This document shows, piece after piece, positions 46,283 to 57,932 of a stretch of DNA of 64,000 nt. Position 1 is the first letter of the stretch; every line of letters begins with the position of its first letter. Origin of the DNA: Jaltomata sinuosa (Eukaryota; Streptophyta; Magnoliopsida; Solanales; Solanaceae); the NCBI GenBank assembly GCA_003996215.1, contig QJPP01000316.1:744001-808000 (forward strand), in the 5' to 3' direction. The notes beneath the pieces are model-generated. The model worked only from the letters and a program-made list of their open reading frames with translations, was not told where the DNA came from and did not search any database. Position numbers and translations under genes: made by a program.

Positions 46283-48190
46283 AGAGGAATTAAGTTGATT
46301 ACCTCCCATGCAATTTGCTCGATATGAACAAATGTAAATATTTACTCTGTGTAGTAACACTCCTTTTATACTTCGACATGGAATTTTGACCAATGTACCC
46401 AAGGCTGACTTTTGTGTGAAATTGGCCATGAATGGCTGCATAATTGTAATAAAGAAGTGAAATTAGTGTCATCTGAAAAGGCTAGCACCATTTTCATTAT
46501 TCACATACAACTGTAACCTGTGCCAAAAGTTCTTATCAAGAACTCTTAGAATATGGTTCCAAATTGTTTTTACATTTTCAAATTGCTCGACTCAGCTAAT
46601 TATGTCATAAGTTGAACTAGTGAACAGCATATTCTGTAGCTTTTCAGCAGTCTGATTTCTGATGTGTTTTTTTGTACAATATCTCGAATAGCTTTGTTGT
46701 GCTCCTAAAATGTAGTCACCTTATTGAGGAACGGATAGAGGTGATACAGGCATACTAAACCAAAACAGTAGTTATGAATCGTAATTAAGCAAACTATAAC
46801 TACAAATAATAATAATCTCCAAACTATTGCTTTTTTTGAAATTTCCTTTTTGAAACTAAGTCAATGGGCTTTGATCCAAGCCCGCTTTCCGTTGGAAAGT
46901 TTGCACAGTATGGCCCTTTCTGTTTAGGATACTCGTGAATTTTGTTCCACTGTGCATCCCCTGATGGACAAAGATGAATTTGAAGTATATGAGTTGTGCG
47001 TCAATTGTAAGTTAATATATAATAATAACTGGATTTTCAAATGTTATTGAATTGATGTACTATTACATTGTAGGTTATTTCACAATAGGTAGAAAAGGGT
47101 AAATACTTATCCATAACGAGGGTTTACACCAAATCAATGCAACTTATCATAGTTAAGTAATTTAATGAACTAATTATATATATTAATTAACCATGGTTAA
47201 GGGATAGTGATATATATCCAAACACATGTCATGCATCTATTGATATGGTGTAATTGTAAACACTCCGTGTGGCAAGTATTTACCAAAGAAAAGAGGCGTG
47301 TAAAAGAGAAATTCAAAAACTCAAACGTGTGGTGCCTTCCACTTTGGCGTAAATTTTAATTATTGCCATTTGTGAATAATAGCTGAACTCCAGTTTGCAG
47401 GGCAATAAAGCTGTTATCATTATACATTGTAGAAGAAATGAAATGAGAAAAAGGAGGAAAACAGGTAAAGCTTGTCTGCCAAAGTGTTGATTTACATATC
47501 TTACTTTTCTGCCTCTGCTATTTGCCTTTTTCTTTTTTCCAACATTACAAATCCATTATTTCAATTTCACAACAATACAATCCACCTACCAATATCCACA
47601 TTCCACACAACCTTAGAAATTATAATTTCAAATTTATTAATTCTAAGGTAAATAATAACATAACAAATTTAACATTCTTTAAAACTTTTTTTTCTTTCTC
47701 AGTCTTTTAAAAAAGTCAAAAGATAAAAATTTAAATAGAGGTTAATCTAAGAAGTGGCTAAAGCAGGAATTTTGCTAAGAGTATCCAAGATTTAATATAT
47801 ATGTATAAAAAGTGATTTTTGACTTATATAAATAAACAGTATAAATTTCTTATATATACAATATAATTTTCTGACAAGGATGTTCAGCTAACCAGTCTTC
47901 ACTTTAGGTAGCTACACCATTATCTAAGTTTAGATCAAACACATTATACGTTATAATTTCTTTTAATTAGTTCAATGAACCAAACATCTATCCACTGAGA
48001 ATATATTTACTAAATACTTAATTTTATCATTCTTTAATTCTCTTATTGTAATTCACACATTATAATCTTGATATAACTTTGCAAACCAAATAGACTTCTT
48101 GAAAAGTGACGACTACCTTCTCCATCTTGTAGCATAAAACAGATGTCGTTAAAGAATCCTTCATTTAATAAATTTGAGTTAATTAATGAT
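46283..48190. other. COQ4 3' flank and AT-rich spacer
   Basis: The first ~200 bases are the likely COQ4 3' UTR. The rest is AT-rich spacer with no gene or clear element ends. Confidence 0.45.
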
Positions 48191-48191
48191 T

Positions 48192-48680
48192 AAAAACACA
48201 TTTAAATTATCTACTTTTTCGCGAGTTTCACTCTTAACTATACAGAATTCCTTTTACCTATTTAAATTATCACTTATCCATATGTTCAAACACACCTCAC
48301 TGAGTAGCTGAGGGTGCGTAATATACACACTCTATTTTTGTTTTTAAAAGGGTGTCAAGTGACACTTCACGTGGATAAATATTTTCATCCGAATAGGTTA
48401 AATCACATTTAAACTATCACACTTTTTAGAGTTTCATACATCAACTATCTAATGTTTCCATTACATACCTAAACTATTAGAAACGTCAGGTATACCCATT
48501 TTTATGGAATTCTTTAGATCTCATACACCTATTGTCGAGTAATTTCAAACATTTGATCAACTCAGTCGTGAGGTGTGTTTAATATATAGGGGTGTAATAA
48601 TTTTATGTATGGAATGGAAATATTGGATAGTTAAATATGAAACTCACAAAAGTGTTATAATTTAGATGTGTTTCAACATA
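48192..48680. repeat. nested foldback/MITE element
   Basis: TTAAATCACATTTAAACTAT at 48400 is the inverse of ATAATTTAGATGTGTTTCAA at 48655-48674, and AAAGAGTTTCAC-type arms extend the match by about 60 bases. A further related left arm lies at 48192-48250 (AAAAACACATTTAAATTATC). The unit resembles the foldback at 32.5 kb (same AGTTTCAY and GGTGTGTTT motifs). Confidence 0.5.
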
Positions 48681-50446
48681 AATGAGTTTTAACTAGTTTT
48701 GCATGAGCAAAATGGGGACTTAATTATCTTCGCTCCCTATTTTTGACCCTACCCTCTTTATAATTTTTTTTAAGAATGAATAAAGAGTTAAACTTTTTTC
48801 TTAAAAGGCTGAAACTTGTCTAAAAGTGAATAGAAAAATCAACTTGCTTTTGAAAAAAAAAAAAAAACACCTCACAAAAGCAGAGAACAAACAGCAATTT
48901 GCTCTGCTAAAAAGTCATTCAGTTAAACAAAAGCTATTTACTTTCGTCCTTCTAAAGTAAATTTTGACATAATTAGCAATATATAATTATAGCTAGGGTC
49001 CTTATAATCTGGGATTGTGGGGACTGGTACCCTCAAAATCACATGATATATATTCACCATAATCCAACGACTAGTTTATCAACTGGACTTTCGAGGCCAT
49101 AAGTCTCCAAAATCTATAATTATTCAATATTCAAAGATTTATGTGTAGTGTATTGAAAGTAAAAATTTAATTCCATTTTCTACGAAGGTATTTGATTACA
49201 AAGAGAATGAGCTAAAAGAGATACTGAAAAAATTCTTCGCTGTTTTTATTTAGTTATCATGTTAAAGTTCTACTTACGCATTATGAAAATATTTAAAAAT
49301 AGATTAACTTAACTAATATATTCCTTGTTATTTTTTTAATTTATTTTATTTCTTTACGTGCCTCTTAATTTCAAAATAATTAAAGCTAAGAGAAAATTAT
49401 TTTTTCTAAATTTGTTATATTTACTTATTTTTCAAGACCTCGTTATAAGTTCTATCCATATATGTTCTGATCGCCAAGTCATACTTTATCCGATTGCATT
49501 TCATTGGAATTGAGATAATACTCCAGAGAAATTTGACTTTACTTTTTTATTTTCAAAGTAACTCTCATCAACTAGCACTAGTTTGAGGTGAACTAGCACT
49601 AATTTGATATCAACCTTTAGGAGTAATTCATTAAATTGGTTAAATCCAAAATAATAATATACTCTTTATTTAATACGATTCCACTATACATATTGATATA
49701 CACAAAGATTTAGCGATTACATTTCAGCCATCCAAAAATCCTTATCTATTTGAAAATCGTTAGAATTAACTAGTTTTAATACAATATATAATAACTCAAC
49801 GAGAATGAAGTAGCATTTAATTGTAAGAGTACTGTTTCGATAAATACTCGATTCACTTTTGAGGTTACAACTATACAATTGCAATAATTTGTAGTGGACA
49901 AAATGAGCGATTTTTTCGTTAAATCCCTACTAATGGTCATGTTCATTACTCTCTTGGGGTCATGAATTAAATATATATATATATTTTTTTTGTAATACTT
50001 CCAAAGATTATTTAATACACTTATACAAGTATTGAGAAGTTGATATTTAATACGAGAGCTCTCCCATAATGCAAATTTTGGATCTAATAAATTAATTGCA
50101 TTAATAAGGCCAACGAATGGTCAAAGTATTGCAGCATAGGACATATATTGAAAAATCATGAAAAGACGAGACACTTCTAATTTGGTCATGGAATCCAAGG
50201 CCACTTACTCATACTTTATTGGCTTCTCAATATGAAGACCCTACCCCACACGTACAAAATGAGACATGTATATAATAAAACTAGCCCGTAAAAACATAAT
50301 TCGTCTCATCAAAAAGTTAAATAGAGATATAACGCATATTGATTTATGAGAAATTTTGTTATAACCTGGACGAATTTATAACCTGCATTTTAATCTATTT
50401 CAACTTATATAACTTTGAATATATTAATGATCCACTCATTTAACAC
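48681..50446. other. AT-rich spacer
   Basis: No recognisable genes or bounded elements. Scattered A/T runs only. Confidence 0.45.
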
Positions 50447-50492
<46 letters not shown>

Positions 50493-50510
50493 TAATATAT
50501 ATATATATAT
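50447..50510. repeat. (AT)n microsatellite
   Basis: About 60 bases of nearly pure AT dinucleotide with two interruptions (ATAATATATATAATAT). Likely polymorphic. Confidence 0.95.
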
Positions 50511-53454
50511 GCCATGATGGTAATCCACCTTATTTTAAAAATCAAAACATAAATTTAACAAATAGGGCGAAGGATATGAATAATTACTTGGCAATGGGTG
50601 ACACATTAAGGGGTCCTTTTGTTGTTTAAAGAAAAGTTATATAGTGATTGGTGATGCAAAATAAATTACTCCTTTCGTTTACTCTCACTTGTCCATGTTA
50701 GATTTTAAATATTTTTTAAGAAATAATGATTCATATGATATTTTAATTTAAAATCACTTAAAATAAGTTAATTTGAACAGATTTTAAAAATACTTAGGTT
50801 AATGATGTATATAATAAGTTAATTCTGATTTGTGGTGTTTGGTAGGAAAGTTTTTCTTTGTATTCCACATAAGTCTCCATCTCAACAGGTCTGTGCTGAC
50901 ATGGTGCAACATCAGCAAATCCATTATGTGCTAAAGTGACACGTAAAGCGACATTCACGTCATCTATTTTCATAGAATTGCTTCTTATTTTTTTGACAAT
51001 GGAAAAATAATACAATATTGATATTGAATTGGAATTAAAAATAATAATAAGTGAATTGTCATAAAATATTGTGTCATGACAAGTTAATGTATTGAAAATT
51101 ATTTTATTTTAATTTCGATGCAAATTGTTAATGCCGGTAACTCATTAAGATTTCACAACTCTTTTAAATATGTGCACTCGTGATTGAAAATTTGAAGTTG
51201 CACAAATATAATTGCTCGATAATTCACAATAGGAAGAATGGTTATTTGAGATAATGAGAGAATTGGTGAAAAAGAGAGTAAATGAAAGAAAGTATTTTGT
51301 TTTTATGGGTTTAGTTCACAACTGATGCTCCTTAAATAGGCATATCATTTATGTTTTTAATCCATTAGAAAAAAATATAAGGAGCCAAATAATAAAGTGA
51401 ATGTATGTATTAAAATATTACTCTTGTTTTAATGTAAAATTATCATAAAGACAAGCAACTTTAACTTTTCTGAAGAGTAATATATTTTCATTAACAAAGT
51501 TACAATTTAATAGATCGTCATTTGAATGAATGTGGACCATTTATGAAGAACTAACTTAATTCTCCCGCTCTATCTATTCTTACCATTTAGAAATGTCACA
51601 AAGATTAATTATGAAGAGTTACAAAATATTATTTACTCTTTGCATTAAAGAAATAATACCAACACTAACAAATCATTTTCATGTAAATTTCTCCTCTTCA
51701 ATTCATGGAAACATATATACTTAGCTTCCATTTGGCCATATATTTGATATTGAAACTTAAAATTTTGCGTTTTTGAAGTTGTAATTTTTGAAATTTGAAA
51801 ATGTGTGTGAACATGCATTTTTACTTGAATTTTTTTAAAAAAATTTGTGAGTGAGTTTCAAAAATTAAAACTTGAAAGTATCTGAAAATCTGCTAAAATT
51901 TCTTGATCAAACAGTTACTTAAAGAGATTTCTTTTTAAATCGCCTCTACTCCCAAAATTTATGATCAAATACTAACTTACTAGAAAATTACTCGATTTTC
52001 TCGTTCTCTTTTCTTTCTTTGGATATGAAGAGAAAGCAAAATTCCTTTTATGTTATAGAAATCATGTGCTTTAATGTCTAAAACTATAAAGCTTATGCTA
52101 TCTGTATCTTTATTCTCCTTCTATTCTTAACAAAATCAACAAATAGTTTTGTCACTCTTTACTCCATAGTCCTTACAAATTTAAAGCAAAGGACACTACA
52201 AACAAAAAGGGATTGATTGGATTTTCGACCTAATTGTCGTAACCTCACTGTAGGTTATTTAGTTGTAAGATTCCTTTTCTTTTTTTCATAAACATGATAT
52301 GCTAAGTAACTTCGAACTCGATTAATTTCACAGAATATCAGTTGTCTTCAATTAATATATGTATTAAGTAATTCTGTTCATCAAAATTTGAATAAATAGA
52401 AAGAAGTCATTTATCTTAGACCTCATAATTTTTGACCTATTTCATTAACCAGTAGAACACACACTTGATTGCTTAGTTGCTGCATTCGAATTCCACCGAA
52501 AGCGTTCGATTGTCTTCCTTCTTTCCCCAATTGGATTATCTTTTTGCTAGTAAATCCATATCTTGACAGACTCATATAAGCGGAGTTCATAAATTACCCT
52601 TTTAAAGAAACAATAATTAACAATGTTTAAGTTTTTTATCAAAATTTCATAGTGAAAAGAAATTTGTTTTCCTTCTCTATTTATTCAAAATAGAAACCCT
52701 CTTAAAGGGCGGAAAAAATTGATTTTGTAGGTCATTTATATTTATTTTTTAATTTTACGAATTTTTACTTTTAGAGTTTACATTGTAACACATAAGAGAA
52801 CGGGGAAAAATATTTTAAGTGTGTACATAGTCCATACCTCTAGTCATCTACGTCAGAGGTGAGACAGAGAGACTGTTCCGATAGACCCCGGCTCAGGACA
52901 AGTTATTGATGATTGAAATAGACCCAAGTCCATATTATACGCAGGGCAACAAACACCTGGTCCCAACGGTCCTGTTAACTAGACCAAAGGACTATTACTA
53001 GCATTTATTTAATTAAAACTCACCTTATCTTTACTTCATTTAATTAATTCACCTTATCGCATATTGTATTTAATTAACCTATATATAATAAAATAAAAAT
53101 GTGACAATAAAGCATTGTACACAGAAAAGATTGTACATAAATTTATTTGTACTCCCTCAAATGCTATGAATATTTCATCTTCCAACTGACATTGCCATTC
53201 CTTACATCCCCCATTTCTTTTTCTTTTCCTTGTCAAAATTCATTTTTGTTCTTTTGTGAGCACTCAAAAAACCCTACCCTCACAAGTCCCATTTCTCTGC
53301 TTCTTTTTTCTTCCCCATAATCACTATCACCTCCAGCAGAAGCAGCAAGAAAAGGCCCTACATCAACCCCCTTCCTTCTACCTATCACCCTTTTGTTGAA
53401 CTAGTATAACATTACTAGTATTCAATAGCTAAAGGAATTAGCAAAAATACCCAC
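50511..53454. other. AT-rich spacer and promoter of second thaumatin-like gene
   Basis: Holds a Stowaway-type left end (TACTCCTTTCGTTTACTCTC at 50669), a MITE-like stretch at about 51725-51925 (CCATTTGGCCATATATTTGA ... TTGATCAAACAGTTAC), and an antisense TS SINE piece at 52845-52905. No coding region is supported. The last ~150 bases are the probable leader of the gene at 53455. Confidence 0.4.
52845..52905 (-). repeat. TS-type SINE fragment, antisense
   Basis: ACTGTTCCGATAGACCCCGG then CTCAGGAC is the inverse of the TS SINE 5' half (CCGGGGTCTATCGGAA type). Preceded by a degenerate AGGTGAGACAGAGAG. Confidence 0.5.
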
Positions 53455-55155
53455 ATGGATTTTTCATCTTCTTCTCCTTCACACTTCATTCTCAGCTTCT
53501 TTTTTGCTTTCCTCATTCTATCTAGAGGTAACTCATTGTTATGTATGTTAATAGCATTTTTCTCTACTTTAGACTATACATAATGCAACATTGCAATTGT
53601 ATTTTTCTTTTTCAGGTGTTTTAGGGGCTACATTTACATTTGTGAACAAATGCGAGTACACAGTATGGCCAGGTATACTTGCAAATGCTGGTAGTCCAAC
53701 TCTACAAAGCACTGGATTTGAACTTCCACAAGACTCTTCACGTGTATTCACTGCACCTACTGGTTGGTCCGGTAGGTTTTGGGGTCGAACCAGTTGTTCT
53801 TTTGAGGGATCCGGGTCGGGTTCTTGTGGAACCGGTGATTGCGGGTCCGGTGAGGTGGAATGCAACGGTGCCGGAGCAGCTCCGCCGGCGACTCTAGCGG
53901 AGTTCACGTTGGGTACTGGTGGGCAGGATTTCTATGACGTGAGTTTGGTGGACGGGTATAATTTACCCATGGTGGTTGAAGCGTCAGGCGGGTCGGGTAT
54001 GTGTGCGACGACGGGTTGCGTGACGGATCTGAACCAAATCTGCCCGTCGGAGCTGAGGAGCAGCGGTGGTGAAGCGTGTAGAAGCGCGTGTGAGGCGTTT
54101 AACAAGCCGGAGTATTGCTGCAGCGGCGCGTACAATACACCGGCTACTTGTAAACCGTCGATGTACTCACAGATGTTCAAATCTGCTTGTCCAAGATCAT
54201 ATAGCTACGCTTATGATGATCCTACCAGCACTTTCACTTGCAGTGGTGCAGATTATACCATCACATTTTGCCCCTCTACCCCAAGGTAAAAAAAAAAATA
54301 CTACTCCTCCGTCCCAATTTACTTGACAAGTTGAAATTTTGAGAGTTAATCAAGTTTAGAAGTTCAAATATCGAATTTTTAGTTGTGCCACGTAAATTGA
54401 GACAAAACGAGTATACTTACTACTTTGTTATCGTGTATACTTTCTTGATTTTAATTGAGCTCCAACTTGAAGGATTATTTCAAACCATAGTCCAAATTTG
54501 GTTAAATTTTAATGACTTCACATAGTTCAAGTTAGAACACTTTGATATATAAATGAGCTGAAGTATAATAGAAGTCAAAGTTGAGATTTTTTGCTCAACA
54601 AAGAGTTAAATTTGGACCTTTACCATTTTTTCTATGGTGTTATTAGAAGTTAAATGATACTCCATTAGTGCTTAACACATGTAATGTTTTTGGTCACGAG
54701 GGTATCTGACAAAAGGTTGCAGTGGAGTGAATGATTGTATGGGTTGTAAATAATTAGTAGTACTACATTGATATTGACATTTAGCTATAATGTGCAGTCA
54801 AAAATCTACTAAAGATACAACACCTACAACAACAACACCCAATGGTGATGGGTCATATGGTGGTACAGGAGTTGTGGACCCAACAACAGGAGGAACCGGG
54901 TCAAGTTCGGGTCAAATGGGAGCTGGATTGGGTGCCGGGTTTGAGTACGGGGCAGGAACAGGATACGGGCCAGGGTCAGAATACGGATCAGGAACCGGAA
55001 CACAGCCCGGATCCGGGTCACAAGCTATGCTAGCAGATGGGTCATATTTAGCTGGATTGGCTATGGGTGAATCAACAAGGGCTTTTTCACCAACAGCTTT
55101 GAATTTAGCAAGCAGTGCTTTGGCTGCAACTTTGGTTTCATTTGTTTTCTTGTAG
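53455..55155 (+). CDS. thaumatin-like protein with predicted GPI anchor
   Basis: Three exons: 53455-53527 (signal peptide, MDFSSSSPSHFILSFFFAFL), 53616-54285 (thaumatin domain) and 54798-55155 (tail), giving 366 residues. The donors are GAG/GTAACT and AAG/GTAAAA. The domain shows 16 cysteines, WSGRFWGRTSC, the AEFTL block and DFYDVSLVDGYN. Exon 3 begins SQKSTKDTTPTTTTPNGDGS, is rich in Gly, Ser and Thr, and ends in a hydrophobic stretch (ALNLASSALAATLVSFVFL). With the N-terminal signal this predicts a cell-surface GPI-anchored protein, as in many plant thaumatin-like proteins. It is a paralogue of the 35.6-kb gene, 18 kb away on the same strand, which has a short tail instead. Role in defence or cell wall is family knowledge. 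Confidence 0.92.
54301..54415. mobile_element. Stowaway-like MITE in thaumatin-like gene intron 2
   Basis: The left end CTACTCCTCCGTCCCAATTT continues ACTTGACA. The right end CACGTAAATTGAGACAAAAC continues GAGTATA. They are inverted repeats. About 115 bases, placed 15 bases after the 5' splice site. Confidence 0.65.
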
Positions 55156-56177
55156 CTGTAATGGGAGTGGTTTTTTTTTTTTTTTTTTTTGCCTTTTGTC
55201 TAGTAAAGCTGATAGATTCCTCCAGATTGTAAGCCACCACTTTCTATAAATTAATGTTCTTTTTAGCTATGAATCTTTCTTTTTCTCTTATTGTTCTTGT
55301 ACTTGGCCATATTTCCCCCTTTTTAATGTGTAAATTGTAATGCAATATTCTTTATCCCCTGGTTCCTTTTCATTATCCAAGATTTTGTTGGTGAGATTTG
55401 CAATTATTAAGTAGCATAATATACCTTGATATTGGGGTTGGAGTTTCACTTTTCCTTTGATTTGGGGCTGTAGAGAATATAGAAAATATTGAATATCTTG
55501 AAAAGTTAGTAGTGTAATGTGAATGTACAGAAGATAGAAATGGTTGGGGCCAGCATTGGACAATAAAATTGACTTTGCGGAAATCACAAGCATGGCTTTT
55601 ACTACTTTTGTCTGCCATCCATGGCTTATACTATACTGTGTCTACATTGCTAATGGAATAGTGTATCATAGATGTGAATTCAGAATTTAAAGTTTACGGG
55701 TTAATATTATACAATAATAACTGGATTTGAAGTTAAGTTATAGATTTTTGATGAATTTCTTTTATACATATATGGTCTAGACAAAATTTATTGGATTCAC
55801 GTAAACTTGTGACTAACACTATAGATCCATCCTTGAATATTGATAATTCATGCGAAACGAATATTTGAATCTCAACACAAACAAACCAAAAAAATGTGAT
55901 TTTCTCTCATCTACGTAAATTTGAATCTTTGATAGTACAACAACATACCTTTACCTAAAAGGTGGAGTAAAGAAGTTGTTTCCAATAAACTCCCGGCTCA
56001 AGACAAAAGATGACCAGAAAAAGACGAAATGAAAAGTACAAGAGATAAAGAGAATAAACGGAAACAACGGATAGTCACAGAACTATACCACATTTGAATC
56101 TATGATAGTAAAGAATATATATGTTGAAATAGTCGAAGCATGTGCAAACTGACATACATTACATCTGATTAACGCCG
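55156..56177. other. spacer with MITE and SINE fragments
   Basis: The first ~110 bases, with a T run, are the likely 3' UTR of the thaumatin-like gene. 55672-55840 resembles the 31.3-kb MITE family (GTGAATTCAGAATTTAAAGT ... ATAGATCCATCC). No coding region is seen. Confidence 0.4.
55936..56006 (-). repeat. TS-type SINE with internal deletion, antisense
   Basis: ACAACAACATACCTTTACCT joins directly to GAAGTTGTTTCCAATAAACT then CCCGGCTCAAGAC: both ends of the TS SINE on the minus strand with the middle missing. Confidence 0.55.
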
Positions 56178-56513
56178 TTATAACTGAACATTTAAGTGCC
56201 TGGTTTCATCTCCTTTGTAAAGTGTGAATGTTGAATTAGCTGTTCTGTTTCCAAACTTGACAGTAGCCTTGTACTCACCTAAAAAACCAGAAAAGCTAAA
56301 TGAACCATGTTCATCAGTTTCACCATGCACCACCCCAGTTTGCCATTCTTTCAGCAAATTATCAACTATGTCCCCAGTAGGAAGGTTATGAAAATAGTTA
56401 TCTGTCAAACACATTTGATAACATCCATTAGGATGTAATGCTGTCCAAAGCATGATTCCATTTACACCTGGATGTGAAAATCCCTCTCTCAATACCATCT
56501 CTAGATATCTAGC
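56178..56513 (-). pseudogene. orphan last exon of a GH10 endo-1,4-beta-xylanase-like gene
   Basis: One minus-strand exon, 56513 to the stop at 56178, begins after a TGGCAG acceptor with ARYLEMVLREGFSHPGVNGI. It continues MLWTALHPNGCYQMCLTD and ends FGNRTANSTFTLYKGDETRH plus five residues. This is the C-terminal end of the plant GH10 catalytic domain and its tail. The active-site glutamates, substrate cleft and N-terminal CBM-like repeats lie in earlier exons of such genes. None of that is present upstream (56514-57932), and beyond that lies a different gene on the same strand. The exon itself has no frame breaks. A truncated pseudogene is the simplest reading; relocation of upstream exons beyond the next gene seems unlikely. 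Confidence 0.75.
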
Positions 56514-56554
56514 CTGCCATCAAAATTCACAAAAACTATTACCATCAAATCTTT

Positions 56555-57220
56555 AATAATACTGTCTCCGTTTCAATTTATTTGTCTGGTTTTGGCTTGA
56601 CACAAAAAAATAACTTTGGAATGTTTTTGGAAATTGTTCCCTGGACAATTCAATTTTTTGACGCTATTTCTAACCTTATATACAGTACTCAAGTTAACCT
56701 AATTATTTTCATTTCTATCCATAAAATATGCTAGAATGCAGTATGTAGTAATCATAGTATTTGTGTGGTAACACTAATGCAGGTGAGAAAACTCTTTAAA
56801 TTACATATAAGAAATAAAATCGCCACCTCTGTTTCAATTTATGTGGCGGTGTTTGACTAAATATTAAGTTATAAGCATTTTGTGGCTATAAATCATCTCA
56901 GGGTATTTGACTGGTAACACTAATGTAGGTCAGTAGATTGTAGACGCTTAATTCATGATCAAGAAGTAGAATGACATTCTCTTTTATCTCATACGTATAA
57001 TTCAATTTGTTCCAATTTATGCAACGGTGCTCGATTTGACATTGAGTTTAAGAATAAAGAAAGATTTTTTAAACTTATGGTCTAAAACAAATCATAAACA
57101 TTTGTATGATTATAAATCATCTCATGATATTTGACTGATGACACTTATATAGGTAAACTCTTTATTCATGATCAAGAAGTAAAATGACATGCTCTTAGTT
57201 TGAAAAGCCAAGTTTATTTT
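56555..57220. repeat. cluster of three degenerate Stowaway-like fragments
   Basis: CTGTCTCCGTTTCAATTTAT (56560), ACCTCTGTTTCAATTTATGT (56824) and TTGTTCCAATTTATGCAACG (57007) are three left-end-like sequences. Each is followed by related text (TAAATCATCTCA, GGTAACACTAATGYAGGT). It looks like repeated insertion or tandem growth of one family. Confidence 0.5.
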
Positions 57221-57932
57221 TTTATTAACGAAAATGAAATTAGGTGTTTTCTAAAGAACACGACAATTGAATGAAATATCATAGGAATCAAACTCATGAC
57301 CAATTTGACCTATCTCAGAGGAGTTAGTTGGTGTATATATTAATTAGCTACAGTTTAGTGATAAAAATGTATGTAAAGACATATGACATGTATTTATTGG
57401 GTTGGTATAAATAGCGGGTGCAGAAAAATCTTTACCGTCATTGAACCGTTTAGCCTAGAGAAGTTTTTATCTCTTGTTCCCATTGTTATTATCCTGCAAG
57501 TACTGGGCCAACTCTTCAGAATTTAGTCTGCTATATTGCATTATTTTGCATCATAGTTCAATGTACTTGTCCACATTTTAGAATTGATGAAGAAATTAGA
57601 AACTCTAACTATCTAATTTCACTGATCGGGGTCGATCTCACTGACCCCTTGATTCACCACTCCCAAGCCGGAGGCTAATCAAATGAGACGTAATCTTTTT
57701 TTTCGTATTTAACATGGTAGAAATACCACTTCAATAGTTTTACAAGCTTAGTATCGTACAAAGAATTCAGATTTACTCAATACTCGTAACGAAATTCCCA
57801 CTAATCAAACACAATTGACTTTTCAAGATTGCACAAGTGCAAGTAAAAGGGTATCATCAGCAAACAATGTCCCTATCAATCCTCCCACTTGACTTCACAA
57901 TAAGTATCCATAGAGAATCATCAACAAATTCA

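Noticed and set aside
55288..55618. Overlapping minus-strand ORFs downstream of the second thaumatin-like gene
   Set aside because: Two frames over the same AT-rich 3' flank with no recognisable domain and no promoter context.
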